NCBI GenBank assembly: GCA_020636255.1
Contig: JACJYE010000001.1
Location: 248,001-312,000 of the forward strand
Direction of reading: 5' to 3'
DNA: 64,000 bases
Source of the DNA: Lewinellaceae bacterium
GTDB taxonomy: Bacteria; Bacteroidota; Bacteroidia; Chitinophagales; Saprospiraceae
The first letter of the stretch is position 1. Every line of letters begins with the position of its first letter. The notes below the pieces were generated by a model. The model worked only from the letters and a program-made list of their open reading frames with translations. It searched no databases and was not told the DNA's origin. The translations under genes and the position numbers were made by a program. Shown here one piece after another: positions 33,231 to 41,935 of the stretch.

Positions 33231-33262
33231 CAAAGGTAGCATGCAACCACCGGATATTCCAA
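33231..33262 (-). promoter_or_regulatory. Promoter of the ompH gene
   Basis: On the minus strand TTG (33262-33260), a 21-base spacer and TACCTTTG (33238-33231) fit the Bacteroidota TTG-N19-21-TAnnTTTG pattern. The leader would be about 20 bases. Confidence 0.6.
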
Positions 33263-33398
33263 CTTTTTTCAATGTTTATCGGACTTAGGCGCCGTTAAAT
33301 AAATGTTATAAGTTTCTGATTTACAAAATACTACCGGATAGCGGAGGCTATATCCAAAATACCTTCCGTGCAAAAATAAAAACAAAAAGTTTTTTTTA

Positions 33399-33429
33399 TT
33401 TGATAATTAAACAAATAGTTTTAGTTTTG
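33399..33429 (+). promoter_or_regulatory. Promoter of the glucosaminidase gene
   Basis: TTTG (33399-33402), a 19-base spacer and TAGTTTTG (33422-33429) match the consensus exactly in AT-rich DNA. Transcription would begin near 33436, 33 bases before the ATG. Confidence 0.68.
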
Positions 33430-33468
33430 AAACAACGAAGCGATTGATTTAAAACAAAACAGAGCGCA

Positions 33469-34320
33469 ATGCCTGAAAGATACCTGCCTGTTCAAGCCAT
33501 AGCCCGGAAAGCGGGCCAGCAAATAAGCCATGGGTTACAAAAATACTGGCTGAAAATGGCCTTACTTGGCGCGGCGGCCTATCTGGTTTACCGGAAAGAC
33601 CTGGCCATCGACCTCCAGCTCAGCAACATCCCTGCAGCGGCCATTCAGCTCATAGGGCCTGCCGAGCAAAGCCTGGCGGCCGAAGCCTATCCGGCCAACA
33701 CCTCCCTGCTCGAACCGCAGCGGCCGGCTGCCAGGCCCGCAGCGGCAAAGCCCAGGCCTGCTGCCTACGAAAAACCGGCCAATGTCAGCAACCTGGCCAA
33801 TTCCTATTCCAACCTCACCAATGCCAACAAAGGCCTTCCCGATGTGGAAACTGAGGCGCTCAAAGTGGAAAAACGCCGCAAGCAGCTGAAATACGTCAGG
33901 CGTTTTTACAAGGTGGCGCAAACGGAGATGGAAAAATTTGGCATTCCCGCCAGCATCACGCTGGCCCAGGGCCTGCTCGAAAGCAACGTCGGAGAAAGTA
34001 AGCTCGCTACGCACAATAATAACCACTTCGGGATCAAATGCTTCTCCCGGACCTGTGCAAAAGGGCATTGCACCAATTTTACCGATGACAGCCACAAGGA
34101 TTTTTTCCGCAAATACAAAAGCGCCTGGGAAAGCTATCGCGCCCATAGCCTGCTGCTGCAACGCAATACCCGCTACAAACACCTGTTCAAGCTGGAGCAC
34201 GACGACTTCCGAAACTGGGCAAAGGGCCTGAAATCGGCCGGTTACGCCACCGACAAACAATACGCCGAAAAACTGATCAACCTTATCGAAGACCTGGGCC
34301 TGCACGAATACGACGAATAA
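33469..34320 (+). CDS. Membrane-anchored N-acetylglucosaminidase (FlgJ-type domain)
   Basis: A 283-residue peptidoglycan hydrolase. A single hydrophobic helix (about 28-42) near the N-terminus anchors it. A Pro/Ala-rich linker (80-125) reaches the glucosaminidase domain (145-283). The domain shows FGIPASITLAQGLLESNVGE with catalytic Glu171, HNNNHFGIKC and YRAHSLLLQRN, then the terminal GLKSAGYATDKQYAEKLI. It cleaves the glycan backbone of peptidoglycan. CFSRTCAKGHC may form disulfides. It has its own strong promoter and converges on the TPR/CHAT gene. Confidence 0.9.
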   Translation: MPERYLPVQAIARKAGQQISHGLQKYWLKMALLGAAAYLVYRKDLAIDLQLSNIPAAAIQLIGPAEQSLAAEAYPANTSLLEPQRPAARPAAAKPRPAAYEKPANVSNLANSYSNLTNANKGLPDVETEALKVEKRRKQLKYVRRFYKVAQTEMEKFGIPASITLAQGLLESNVGESKLATHNNNHFGIKCFSRTCAKGHCTNFTDDSHKDFFRKYKSAWESYRAHSLLLQRNTRYKHLFKLEHDDFRNWAKGLKSAGYATDKQYAEKLINLIEDLGLHEYDE

Positions 34321-34325
34321 CACAT

Positions 34326-37300
34326 TCAACGCCTCGACCACCACCCGATAAGGATGAGCAGGCCTACGGCCGCCAGGATCAGATAGGATGGTATGGGCAA
34401 ATGCCCTCGAATGGGCCGCGGGGCCCCGATCTGCATATAACCTGCCCAGTAGTATGGGTGCGCCCTTTCGGGCCCGTCTTTTCGTTGAAGATAAGCCTGC
34501 CGGGCGGCAAGCAGGGCCTCGGGAATGGTTATGCCAGGTTGATAGGCGTCCAGAAAGAATTGCAGCATATTTTCTGACGGGGGCCCCGGGCTGTCCCACC
34601 GGTGCAATATCAGGCTTCCACACCCGCTATAGGCCAAGGCCTGCGCCAATTGCGGCCAGGTGCTCCTTACCGGCGGCCCCTCGGCGGGCATCTCCAGCGA
34701 ACTGAACACGAGAAGGCTTGCCGGGGCTTTCAGCTCATAGAGCTCATTTACCTTCAATAAGTTGTCGTATAGACTATCTGGCGTCGGCGATAACTCCAGA
34801 AAAGCGTCCAACGGGTTGGGCGCCATTATGGCTGGCGTGGCCATCAGAAGTGCGCCGCTCCCGGGCAAATGCCGGTAGGCCGCTTCCCCCGAACTCCCTC
34901 CTTCCCAGGCTTTTCCACCCGCCGTCCACAGGGCCGCAAGGGCTGAAAAAAATTGCAACCGCCCATTGTTATTGGGCCCGCTTTCTGCGGAATAACTATC
35001 GGAAGGCGCCGTCTGTAGCGCACCGCCCTGAAAAACGAAAGCCTGGAACGGCCCTGGCGATGCGGCAGCCTGCATATAAGCTGTCTCCAAAAGTGCGCTG
35101 GCCGTATAGTTATAAGTGATCGCACATCGCCTGCCCAAATAAGGCAGCTCAGAAAATTGCAGCGCACCGGTTTCCTCCGTCAGCAGCGATTCAAAGGGGA
35201 ACAGTTCCAGCTGGCCATGGGGCAGGATACAGAGCTGGGGCATTTCGCCATCCTTGCCTGCCGAAGGCTGCACAGGGAACAACCTGGAATAGAGGGATAA
35301 CCCCAGCGTCGAGAACCCGGCCGCAGGCCCGTCTTTTAAATTCTGCCGGGGGAGCACTGTCTGCTGCGATGAAAAACGAACGAGGTTCTCCGCCAGGCTT
35401 CCTTTCAGAGGCTGGCGGAAAAGGAGCAGGCCGCTGCTACCGTCGGCGATAAAGATGTACAGGTGCTCCTGGCCCGAATAATAGGCATACAAAAGCGTAT
35501 TACTGCCTAACAACACGGCCTGTAATGGTTCTAGCTCTACGGCCTGATAAGTGTATTTCAAGCGGTAGTATTGCGGGGCCTCGTGCTGCAGCGCCTGCAT
35601 CACATCGTTGTATCGCGCCGTCCAGGAATCCGCTTCGGCCTGCACCTTGCCGACGGCTTCTTGCTCCAGCGGAAGCAGTTCCTCCTGATATTCCAGGCTG
35701 CTCAACTGGCGCCTGCATTCGGCCTCTTCCAGCAACAAGGAGGCGGGCACGCCTAAATAAGTTATACCTGCCTGCATCAAAAGTGGAAGCGCAACATCCA
35801 GCTGTTTGCTGCGCTCAGCGAAATAAAAGGCCTGCTGGCCATAGGCCGGCAGGGGAGACTGAAGGTTAAGGCTGAAACAGGCCCCGATGGCCCGCTCGTA
35901 CAACCGGCCCTGCCGGGCCTGTATCTGCCTGAGCTGGTTTACAGAAAGAGGGCGCCGAAGTAGTTCCCATACCAGGCTATCAGCGGTACTGCTTATCCGT
36001 AGCGCTGCTTCCAGGTTCTCGAGGGTATTGCGGTCCTGCGCCGCCAATGCACTGTGGGCTTCCGCCAGGGCCTGCAGCGCGAGGAATCGGTAAAAAGGGC
36101 TGCCATCCGAACGGGCTGCCACCCGGAAAGCCGCCAGCGCCGCAGCTTCGTCGCGTTGTTGCCGGTAAGCCTCTCCAAGGGCAAGGCTGGCAGCCTGCCT
36201 CCAGGATACAGGCGCCGTGGCCAAGCCCAGCCCTTTTTCCAGATAGTGGGCGGCTTCACGAACTTCTCCAAGGCCAAGCAGGCTGTAGCCAAGCTGAAGG
36301 TTGGCATCGGCCAGCGCCAGCAGCTGGCCGTCCTGCCTGCTGGCCCATTGCAGGTAATCCTCCGAGCGGGCAGCTGCCTTTTGAGGCTGGCCAGCCTTGC
36401 GATACGATTCGGCGAGTAGGTGGTAGCATGAGGCCGGCGACTGCTTTTTTTCCTTCCCCAGCGCCTCTTCCAGGTAAGCGGCGCCCTCCTGGGGTGCGCC
36501 CTGTTGTAAAAAAGCAAAACCGAGGGAATACAGGCTGGAGAAAGCGCCGCCACTGGCCGCTTGCATGCCTGGGGATAAGCGCGCCCATTGAACGGCTTCT
36601 TCCGGCTGGCCCTTTTCCAGGGCACAGGCGGCCAGGAACTGGCAGGCCTCGGCTACAGGCTCCCGCCGTACCTGGCCGCCTTTAACCCATATACTGACTG
36701 CCTCGGAGTACAGCTCTGCTGCCGCCTCCTTTTCCCCTGTTCCAGCGCTAAGCGCTCCGAGGCGCAACAAGGAGTTAGCGACATCGGGATGGCTGGCGCC
36801 CAGGCTTTTCCTCCGGATCGCCAGCGCCCGCCGATGGTATTTCAAAGCCTTTTCCGTTTGTTGCTGCATAGCCGCCAGGTCTCCCAGAAGATAATAGGAC
36901 ACCGCTACTTCCGCATGCTCGGAGCCGAGAACGGATTCCCGCAACGACCGTGAGCGCTGGAAATAATCTTCGGCCTTATCATACATTCCCATAGCGGCAT
37001 AGGCCCTGGCGATCCAGTCATAAGAATCGGCCAGTTCGGGATGGCGGCCCCCGTATAACTTGCGACGGATCATAAGGCCAAGGCGGTGAGATTCCAGAGC
37101 GCTCTCGTGGCGGCCGGCGCTGCTGTAGGCCTCCCCCAGCTTGTGCGCCGCCCGGGCGGCTTCGTTATTGTCCCGGCCCAGTTTTTCAATGCTTTCCCAT
37201 AGTGCCTTTTTTGCCCAGCGCTTGGCATCTTCCAACCGGCCCAGCTCCAGATAAGCTTCCGTAACCTGGTTGAGGCATGAAAAGTAATGCTCCCAGTCGG

Positions 37301-37481
37301 CATCGCGCTTATACAAAGCAGCTGCGGCCTGTAAGGAGCTGATGGCCTCGGCCGGTTCACTGTTCAGCAGCAGCATAGCCGCCTGGTTCTGGTGCTGAGC
37401 CGCTGTAACGGATGCCCCTTCCTGCGCCCGCAACGTACAGGCAATAAGCAATACAGCAATCGACAAGATGGCGTTTCTCAT
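34326..37481 (-). CDS. TPR protein with C-terminal CHAT-like (pseudo-peptidase) domain and membrane anchor
   Basis: A 1051-residue protein. The signal sequence MRNAILSIAVLLIACTLRAQ is followed by about ten tetratricopeptide repeats (25-480, units such as ALKYHRRALAIRRKSLG). A linker leads to a CHAT domain (about 640-1015, with LCILPHGQLELFPFESLL and AHPYYWAGYMQIG). A final helix (SYLILAAVGLLILIGWW) anchors it. In active CHAT proteases the core reads xATHG and SACETG. Here the matching positions read MATPAI and FSSLEMPAEG, so the catalytic His and Cys are both absent. It is likely a scaffold or sensor in the envelope, not a peptidase. The start is the ATG at 37481. Confidence 0.85.
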   Translation of the reverse strand: MRNAILSIAVLLIACTLRAQEGASVTAAQHQNQAAMLLLNSEPAEAISSLQAAAALYKRDADWEHYFSCLNQVTEAYLELGRLEDAKRWAKKALWESIEKLGRDNNEAARAAHKLGEAYSSAGRHESALESHRLGLMIRRKLYGGRHPELADSYDWIARAYAAMGMYDKAEDYFQRSRSLRESVLGSEHAEVAVSYYLLGDLAAMQQQTEKALKYHRRALAIRRKSLGASHPDVANSLLRLGALSAGTGEKEAAAELYSEAVSIWVKGGQVRREPVAEACQFLAACALEKGQPEEAVQWARLSPGMQAASGGAFSSLYSLGFAFLQQGAPQEGAAYLEEALGKEKKQSPASCYHLLAESYRKAGQPQKAAARSEDYLQWASRQDGQLLALADANLQLGYSLLGLGEVREAAHYLEKGLGLATAPVSWRQAASLALGEAYRQQRDEAAALAAFRVAARSDGSPFYRFLALQALAEAHSALAAQDRNTLENLEAALRISSTADSLVWELLRRPLSVNQLRQIQARQGRLYERAIGACFSLNLQSPLPAYGQQAFYFAERSKQLDVALPLLMQAGITYLGVPASLLLEEAECRRQLSSLEYQEELLPLEQEAVGKVQAEADSWTARYNDVMQALQHEAPQYYRLKYTYQAVELEPLQAVLLGSNTLLYAYYSGQEHLYIFIADGSSGLLLFRQPLKGSLAENLVRFSSQQTVLPRQNLKDGPAAGFSTLGLSLYSRLFPVQPSAGKDGEMPQLCILPHGQLELFPFESLLTEETGALQFSELPYLGRRCAITYNYTASALLETAYMQAAASPGPFQAFVFQGGALQTAPSDSYSAESGPNNNGRLQFFSALAALWTAGGKAWEGGSSGEAAYRHLPGSGALLMATPAIMAPNPLDAFLELSPTPDSLYDNLLKVNELYELKAPASLLVFSSLEMPAEGPPVRSTWPQLAQALAYSGCGSLILHRWDSPGPPSENMLQFFLDAYQPGITIPEALLAARQAYLQRKDGPERAHPYYWAGYMQIGAPRPIRGHLPIPSYLILAAVGLLILIGWWSRR

Positions 37482-37699
37482 AGTATTAACCGGACAGGCC
37501 GGTTCCGCAGGTTTTTCATTTTGAACATACCCCTTGTTCCACAATGGGTATACTGCTGATAGCTGCCACCCGGCGCTACCAACAGAACCCCGCTATAGGG
37601 AACGGGCGTTTTGAAGTCTGGCCAAAAAATGGATATGTCGTGGGAAGGGGGGCGTTATTAGGAAGTAAAGTTAGCTAATTTTCCATCCACTATGCAGGC

Positions 37700-37942
37700 C
37701 TAACCGCCACTGACGGGCGGAATGATCACTATTTCATCGCCCGCGCATATAACCTGAGTGTCGGATGCGTATTCAGCATTCAGGGCAATGGCCATAGAAG
37801 CCAGTTTTTCAAACCTGGGATAACGACTGCACAGCAGCTCTTTCAATTCACTTACGGTAGCCTGTTCCGGAACATCAAGCGTTATGCTGCCGGCGCCGAG
37901 AATATCCCGGGCAATTCCAAAGGCGAGTATATTGACCTGCAT
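37700..37942 (-). CDS. moaD: Molybdopterin synthase sulfur-carrier subunit
   Basis: An 80-residue ubiquitin-like protein that carries sulfur as a C-terminal thiocarboxylate for molybdopterin synthesis. MQVNILAFGIARDILG is the MoaD first strand, VICAGDEIVIIPPVSGG ends in the required Gly-Gly, and the length is typical. No other molybdenum-cofactor gene is adjacent. The only other molybdenum-related gene in the window is modA near 24.5 kb. Confidence 0.92.
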   Translation of the reverse strand: MQVNILAFGIARDILGAGSITLDVPEQATVSELKELLCSRYPRFEKLASMAIALNAEYASDTQVICAGDEIVIIPPVSGG

Positions 37943-38476
37943 ATCATCAGTAGGGTTAAAATAGCCGGTATTTTGTCATTTTTCACAGCCGTTTTTCCGG
38001 CTCTAGCTTTGGAAAAACAATACGAATAATCGCGAAGTTGCTCCGGTACGAGTTTTTTTTAACAAATAATTAAGAAAACTTTAACACTCTCTTGATTATT
38101 GACACGTCTCAATTTTAAAGCAAACAGATATTCGGTGTTTTCCCCTGGCGGAGATAGAAAAATTTTCTAACAATATAAACTAATGAACAGAGGCTTTTTT
38201 GAAGCTTCTCTTCGGGCGCAGGTGTGCTCATTCTGCTCTTAAAGGCCGGGGCCCTCCTACCCCATAAAAGGGGGGCTGTGCGTCAAAATCATTGACTTTT
38301 ACTTTAAAAGCCTATAGCTTTGCTTTAGAAAAATGAAGAGTATTGGGCCCTTATGCCCTGATTTTTAAGCAATTGTACGAAAAAAAAGAAGAGTAGAAAC
38401 CCGATTGTTGCATTTCCCCTTGCTTGCGTGGATGTTTTTCCACAATAAGCTAGCTAAATGCAAAAACCGATATCTG
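37943..38476. other. Intergenic region (534 bases) upstream of the first transglycosylase
   Basis: It is AT-rich near the middle. It carries the promoter at 38291-38322 described separately. CCCCATAAAAGGGG-like and GGCCGGGGCC sequence near 38245-38270 gives small hairpins. No ORF with protein-like features is seen, and no repeat of the dispersed families. Confidence 0.5.
38291..38322 (+). promoter_or_regulatory. Promoter of the lytic transglycosylase gene
   Basis: ATTG (38291-38294), a 20-base spacer and TAGCTTTG (38315-38322) fit the Bacteroidota consensus. The leader before the ATG at 38477 would be about 145 bases, long enough to hold regulation. Confidence 0.6.
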
Positions 38477-39619
38477 ATGAAAATCCCATGGACAATTGTT
38501 GCTATGATGGCAGCTTGCTGCCTGCTGGCAACGACAAACAAAAGCGCGTTTCCCCTCAACGCACGCACAGAAACTGAACTCCCAGTGCCGGCCCTCGATG
38601 AAGGGGACATCCAGGAACGGCTGGCTCAACTGAAGATACCCTTCGAGCCGAGGTACAACGAAGAAGTACGCAGCCTCATTCGGGAGTACATTACCAACGG
38701 CTTTCGCGACACGGAAGCCATGCTCGGACGCACATCTTACCTGTTTCCCATCTTCGAACACTACCTGGCCCTCAACGGCCTGCCGGAAGAACTGAAGTAT
38801 CTGCCGATCGTAGAAACTTCACTGAATGCCGACGCACGCTCGGGAGCAGGCGCCGCAGGCTTGTGGCAGTTCATCCCGGCCACCGCCAGGCAGTACCGCC
38901 TTCGGGTCAACCAGAACGTCGACGAACGCTTCGACCCCTATCGCTCTACTGAAGCGGCCGTGAAAATGCTGGCCGCCCTTTACGAGCAGTACAACGACTG
39001 GCCCCTTGTACTGGCCGCCTACAACTGTGGCCCGGCACGGGTAAACAGCGCCATTCGGAATGCCGGCTGCCGGAACTTCTGGGAACTGAAAGGCTTCCTG
39101 CCCTACGAAACGCAGAATTACGTACCCCGCTTTATCGCCGCGGCATACATTGCCAATTTTTACAGTGACCACGGCCTGCAGCCTCGCCTGCATGGCATGG
39201 AGGGCGGCGTTCGGGCCATCAAGGTCTTCGACGCTTTTTCCTTCAGCGATGTCGCCTATGCCAGCGGCGTTAGCGTGGATGATATCCGATGGCTCAACCC
39301 CAGCTACCGCAGCTCGTTCATCCCGGAAAGCCCACGCGGCAATTTCCTGCTATTGCCTGCAACGGCAATGGAGAAATTCCGGGACTTCCTGAACGCCCGC
39401 CGGTCCTATCGCAATATAGACCCGGCTATGCTGTACCCCAATTTTTACAAGGCCGATTACGTAGTACGGCCCGGCGAGACCATTGAAGGGCTGGCCCGAA
39501 GGTTCAGGGTTTCCGTATCCGACCTGATGCACTGGAACCACCTGTCCCAGCAAGAGGTCTACGTCAATCAGGAGCTGGTGGCTTTTCTTCCGGATAAAAA
39601 TTCCATAGCCAAACCTTAG
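38477..39619 (+). CDS. MltD-like lytic transglycosylase with LysM domain
   Basis: A 380-residue envelope enzyme that cleaves peptidoglycan to 1,6-anhydromuropeptides. The signal/anchor MKIPWTIVAMMAACCLLATT is followed by an SLT domain (about 85-260) with YLPIVETSLNADA (probable catalytic Glu113), GAAGLWQFIPATA and LVLAAYNCGPARVNSAI. A LysM peptidoglycan-binding module closes it (VVRPGETIEGLARRFRVSVS, about 332-375). The ATG at 38477 sits right before the hydrophobic segment. A paralog follows on the same strand after a terminator, so the two are separate units. Confidence 0.92.
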   Translation: MKIPWTIVAMMAACCLLATTNKSAFPLNARTETELPVPALDEGDIQERLAQLKIPFEPRYNEEVRSLIREYITNGFRDTEAMLGRTSYLFPIFEHYLALNGLPEELKYLPIVETSLNADARSGAGAAGLWQFIPATARQYRLRVNQNVDERFDPYRSTEAAVKMLAALYEQYNDWPLVLAAYNCGPARVNSAIRNAGCRNFWELKGFLPYETQNYVPRFIAAAYIANFYSDHGLQPRLHGMEGGVRAIKVFDAFSFSDVAYASGVSVDDIRWLNPSYRSSFIPESPRGNFLLLPATAMEKFRDFLNARRSYRNIDPAMLYPNFYKADYVVRPGETIEGLARRFRVSVSDLMHWNHLSQQEVYVNQELVAFLPDKNSIAKP

Positions 39620-39646
39620 TAGTTCAATGTAATTCTACTTCTTACC

Positions 39647-39677
39647 AGGCCCGGGTACGATGCGTACCCGGGCCTGA
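39647..39677. terminator. Terminator between the two transglycosylase genes
   Basis: CAGGCCCGGGTACG-ATG-CGTACCCGGGCCTG is a 14-base near-perfect stem with a three-base loop, with a T-rich stretch a little downstream. It separates the tandem paralogs. Confidence 0.75.
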
Positions 39678-39885
39678 GCATTTTCCCGCTATTTTTTTCT
39701 TTCCCGCCTGCACTGCGTGCACATTATTGTTAAGCCAGCAACGGCAAGGGGTTTCATATTACCGTTTTTATTATCGATTGACTATCAAGCTCTTTTTAGG
39801 AAAAAAATACCCTGAAAAGGTTAACAAATCCCCCGGGGCTCCGTACAACTTTTCACGACTAAACCTCTGCAAAACTTGAACACCT

Positions 39886-40914
39886 ATGAGAGCCTTATGG
39901 ACCACTGCCACTTTTGCCATTCTGGCATTCGGAGCAGGAGCTACACCCCAGTTTTCACCTACCAGCCGCGCCGATTGGGCTAACCAACTATCGTTCGACA
40001 TCCCGGTGCGCCTGCTTCAGATGGACTTCCCCTTCGAAGTAGAGTATAATCCCGAAATTGAAAAGCAACTGGACGGATACCTACGCCGGGGACGGCGTGA
40101 AACGGAACGCATGCTGGGCCGTGCAGCACTTTATTTTCCTATATTCGAATACTACCTCAAGGAAAACGGCCTTCCCGAATGCCTGAAATACATACCGCTG
40201 CTGGAATCGCGCCTTCGGCCGGAAGCGACATCGGTTTCGGGAGCCGCAGGGCTGTGGCAGTTCATGCCCGAAACGGCAGAACATTACAAGCTACAGGCCA
40301 ATGAATACTTTGACGACCGAATGAACCCCTTCCGTTCAACCGAAGCGGCGGTGAAGATGCTGTCCCAGCTTTATGAGCATTTCGGCGACTGGTCGCTGGC
40401 CCTGGCTGCGTATAACTGTGGGCCGGGCAGAGTGCGTTCGGCCCTACGCCGCACCGGTTGCGACAATTTCTGGGATATACAGCACCTTTTGCCCCGGCAA
40501 ACGCAACGCTACCTGCCCGCATTGATCGCCACTATTTACGTCGCCCGCGATTACCCCCAATACGGCCTGAAGCCCCGGCAGGCAGGGTATTGCCAAAAGC
40601 CGTTCCGCGTATTCAAAGTACACAGTGAACTACAGCTCGATGAGATAGCCCGCCACTGCCAGCTCCAGGAAACGGAATTGCTCCGGCTCAACCCCGGCTA
40701 TTTACAGGGTTATATCCCCTATGCCGGGAAAGGGCACTACCTGATCCTGCCGGAAGGCACGTATGCCCGTTTTCAGCAATACATCATCAAAAAGAGCCGG
40801 AAAGGCGCGCTTCGCTATGCCGTTGCCATACTGGACTCGCGCTCAGGCCTGCCACCTGGCCCTGGCAGTCAAGCGGGAACCGGCGCCTCAATTGCGGCAA
40901 AGGGGGATATCTGA
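39886..40914 (+). CDS. MltD-like lytic transglycosylase, tandem paralog
   Basis: A 342-residue exported transglycosylase closely resembling its upstream neighbour: RRETERMLGRAALYFPIFEYY matches the neighbour's DTEAMLGRTSYLFPIFEHY. The SLT motifs are LLESRLRPEA (Glu107), GAAGLWQFMPETA and LALAAYNCGPGRVRSAL. The C-terminal part (LQLDEIARHCQLQETELLRL) looks like one degenerate LysM, and the second LysM of the paralog is missing. The pair probably arose by duplication and may differ in localisation or timing. It ends in a Gly/Ser-rich tail. Confidence 0.9.
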   Translation: MRALWTTATFAILAFGAGATPQFSPTSRADWANQLSFDIPVRLLQMDFPFEVEYNPEIEKQLDGYLRRGRRETERMLGRAALYFPIFEYYLKENGLPECLKYIPLLESRLRPEATSVSGAAGLWQFMPETAEHYKLQANEYFDDRMNPFRSTEAAVKMLSQLYEHFGDWSLALAAYNCGPGRVRSALRRTGCDNFWDIQHLLPRQTQRYLPALIATIYVARDYPQYGLKPRQAGYCQKPFRVFKVHSELQLDEIARHCQLQETELLRLNPGYLQGYIPYAGKGHYLILPEGTYARFQQYIIKKSRKGALRYAVAILDSRSGLPPGPGSQAGTGASIAAKGDI

Positions 40915-41011
40915 AGCCCGGCACACGGGGCAGCTGTGAAAAAATCGGTTGCGGCGCCGGGTTTTCCGGTAAACTATGCCTAATATTGAGGGCGCCGGAA
41001 AATACTGACCT

Positions 41012-41935
41012 ATGCAATCGATCCTTTCCTATGTTACCTGGAACGCCTCTCCTGAAATCGTACACATCGGGCCGCTAGCCCTGCGTTGGTACGGCCTGCT
41101 CTTCGCCGCAGGCTTTCTGGTTGGGCTGTACATGGTCCGCGCGATGTTTCGTGCGGAAAAAGCCCCTGAGGCCTGGCTCGACCAGGTCTTTATCGCTATG
41201 GTCGTAGGCGCCGTCCTGGGCGCCCGGCTGGGGCATGTGTTCTTCTACGAGTGGGATTATTATTCCAAACACCTGGCAGAGATTCCTGCCGTGTGGAAAG
41301 GAGGGCTGGCCAGCCATGGCGGCGCCATCGGCATCATCATTGCGCTTTGGATATGGTCGGCGCGCCGGGCCAAACGATCCGTTCTATGGATACTGGACAG
41401 GGTCGTCGTACCCACGGCACTGGCCGGTAGCTTCATCCGCCTGGGCAACCTCATGAACTCCGAGATCGTAGGCAAACCCACTAGCCTCTCCTGGGGCTTT
41501 CTTTTCCCAAAACACGAGGTCGAACTTTGGGAACGCTGCCAGGCCTGCATCGATCGGGTAGGCCAGCAATGCATGGAAGTAGCGCAGACGGCCAGAGGCG
41601 CCTATTGTGTGGATATCGCCCAGGTACCTGCACGGCACCCGGTGCAGCTGTATGAATCTTTAGGTTACCTCATTAGCTTTCTCATCCTTTACTGGGTGTA
41701 TTGGAAAACGCCTGCAAAGGAAAAACAGGGCCGTATCTTCGGCCTGTTCCTGATGCTGGTCCTGGGTGTCGTACGCTTCACGCTCGAGTTCTTCAAAACC
41801 AGCCAGGGGGGCTTCGAAACGGCCTTTGGCAACGCGCTGAGCACCGGGCAGCTGTTGTGCATTCCCTTCTTCCTTCTGGGGCTGTACTTCTTCTTCCGCC
41901 CGGCCCCTACTTCGCCACCCTCAGTTTCTGGCTGA
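41012..41935 (+). CDS. lgt: Prolipoprotein diacylglyceryl transferase
   Basis: A 307-residue polytopic inner-membrane enzyme that transfers diacylglycerol from phosphatidylglycerol to the lipobox Cys. It has WYGLLFAAGF, GLASHGGAIGI (His102), GSFIRLGNLMNSEIVG (Arg143, Asn/Glu signature) and RHPVQLYESLGYL. Between the signature and RHP it carries a longer periplasmic loop (residues 166-206) with four Cys (176, 179, 187, 199). The 3' end overlaps the convergent DUF1501 gene by 29 bases. Several lipoproteins in the window are its likely substrates. Confidence 0.95.
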   Translation: MQSILSYVTWNASPEIVHIGPLALRWYGLLFAAGFLVGLYMVRAMFRAEKAPEAWLDQVFIAMVVGAVLGARLGHVFFYEWDYYSKHLAEIPAVWKGGLASHGGAIGIIIALWIWSARRAKRSVLWILDRVVVPTALAGSFIRLGNLMNSEIVGKPTSLSWGFLFPKHEVELWERCQACIDRVGQQCMEVAQTARGAYCVDIAQVPARHPVQLYESLGYLISFLILYWVYWKTPAKEKQGRIFGLFLMLVLGVVRFTLEFFKTSQGGFETAFGNALSTGQLLCIPFFLLGLYFFFRPAPTSPPSVSG

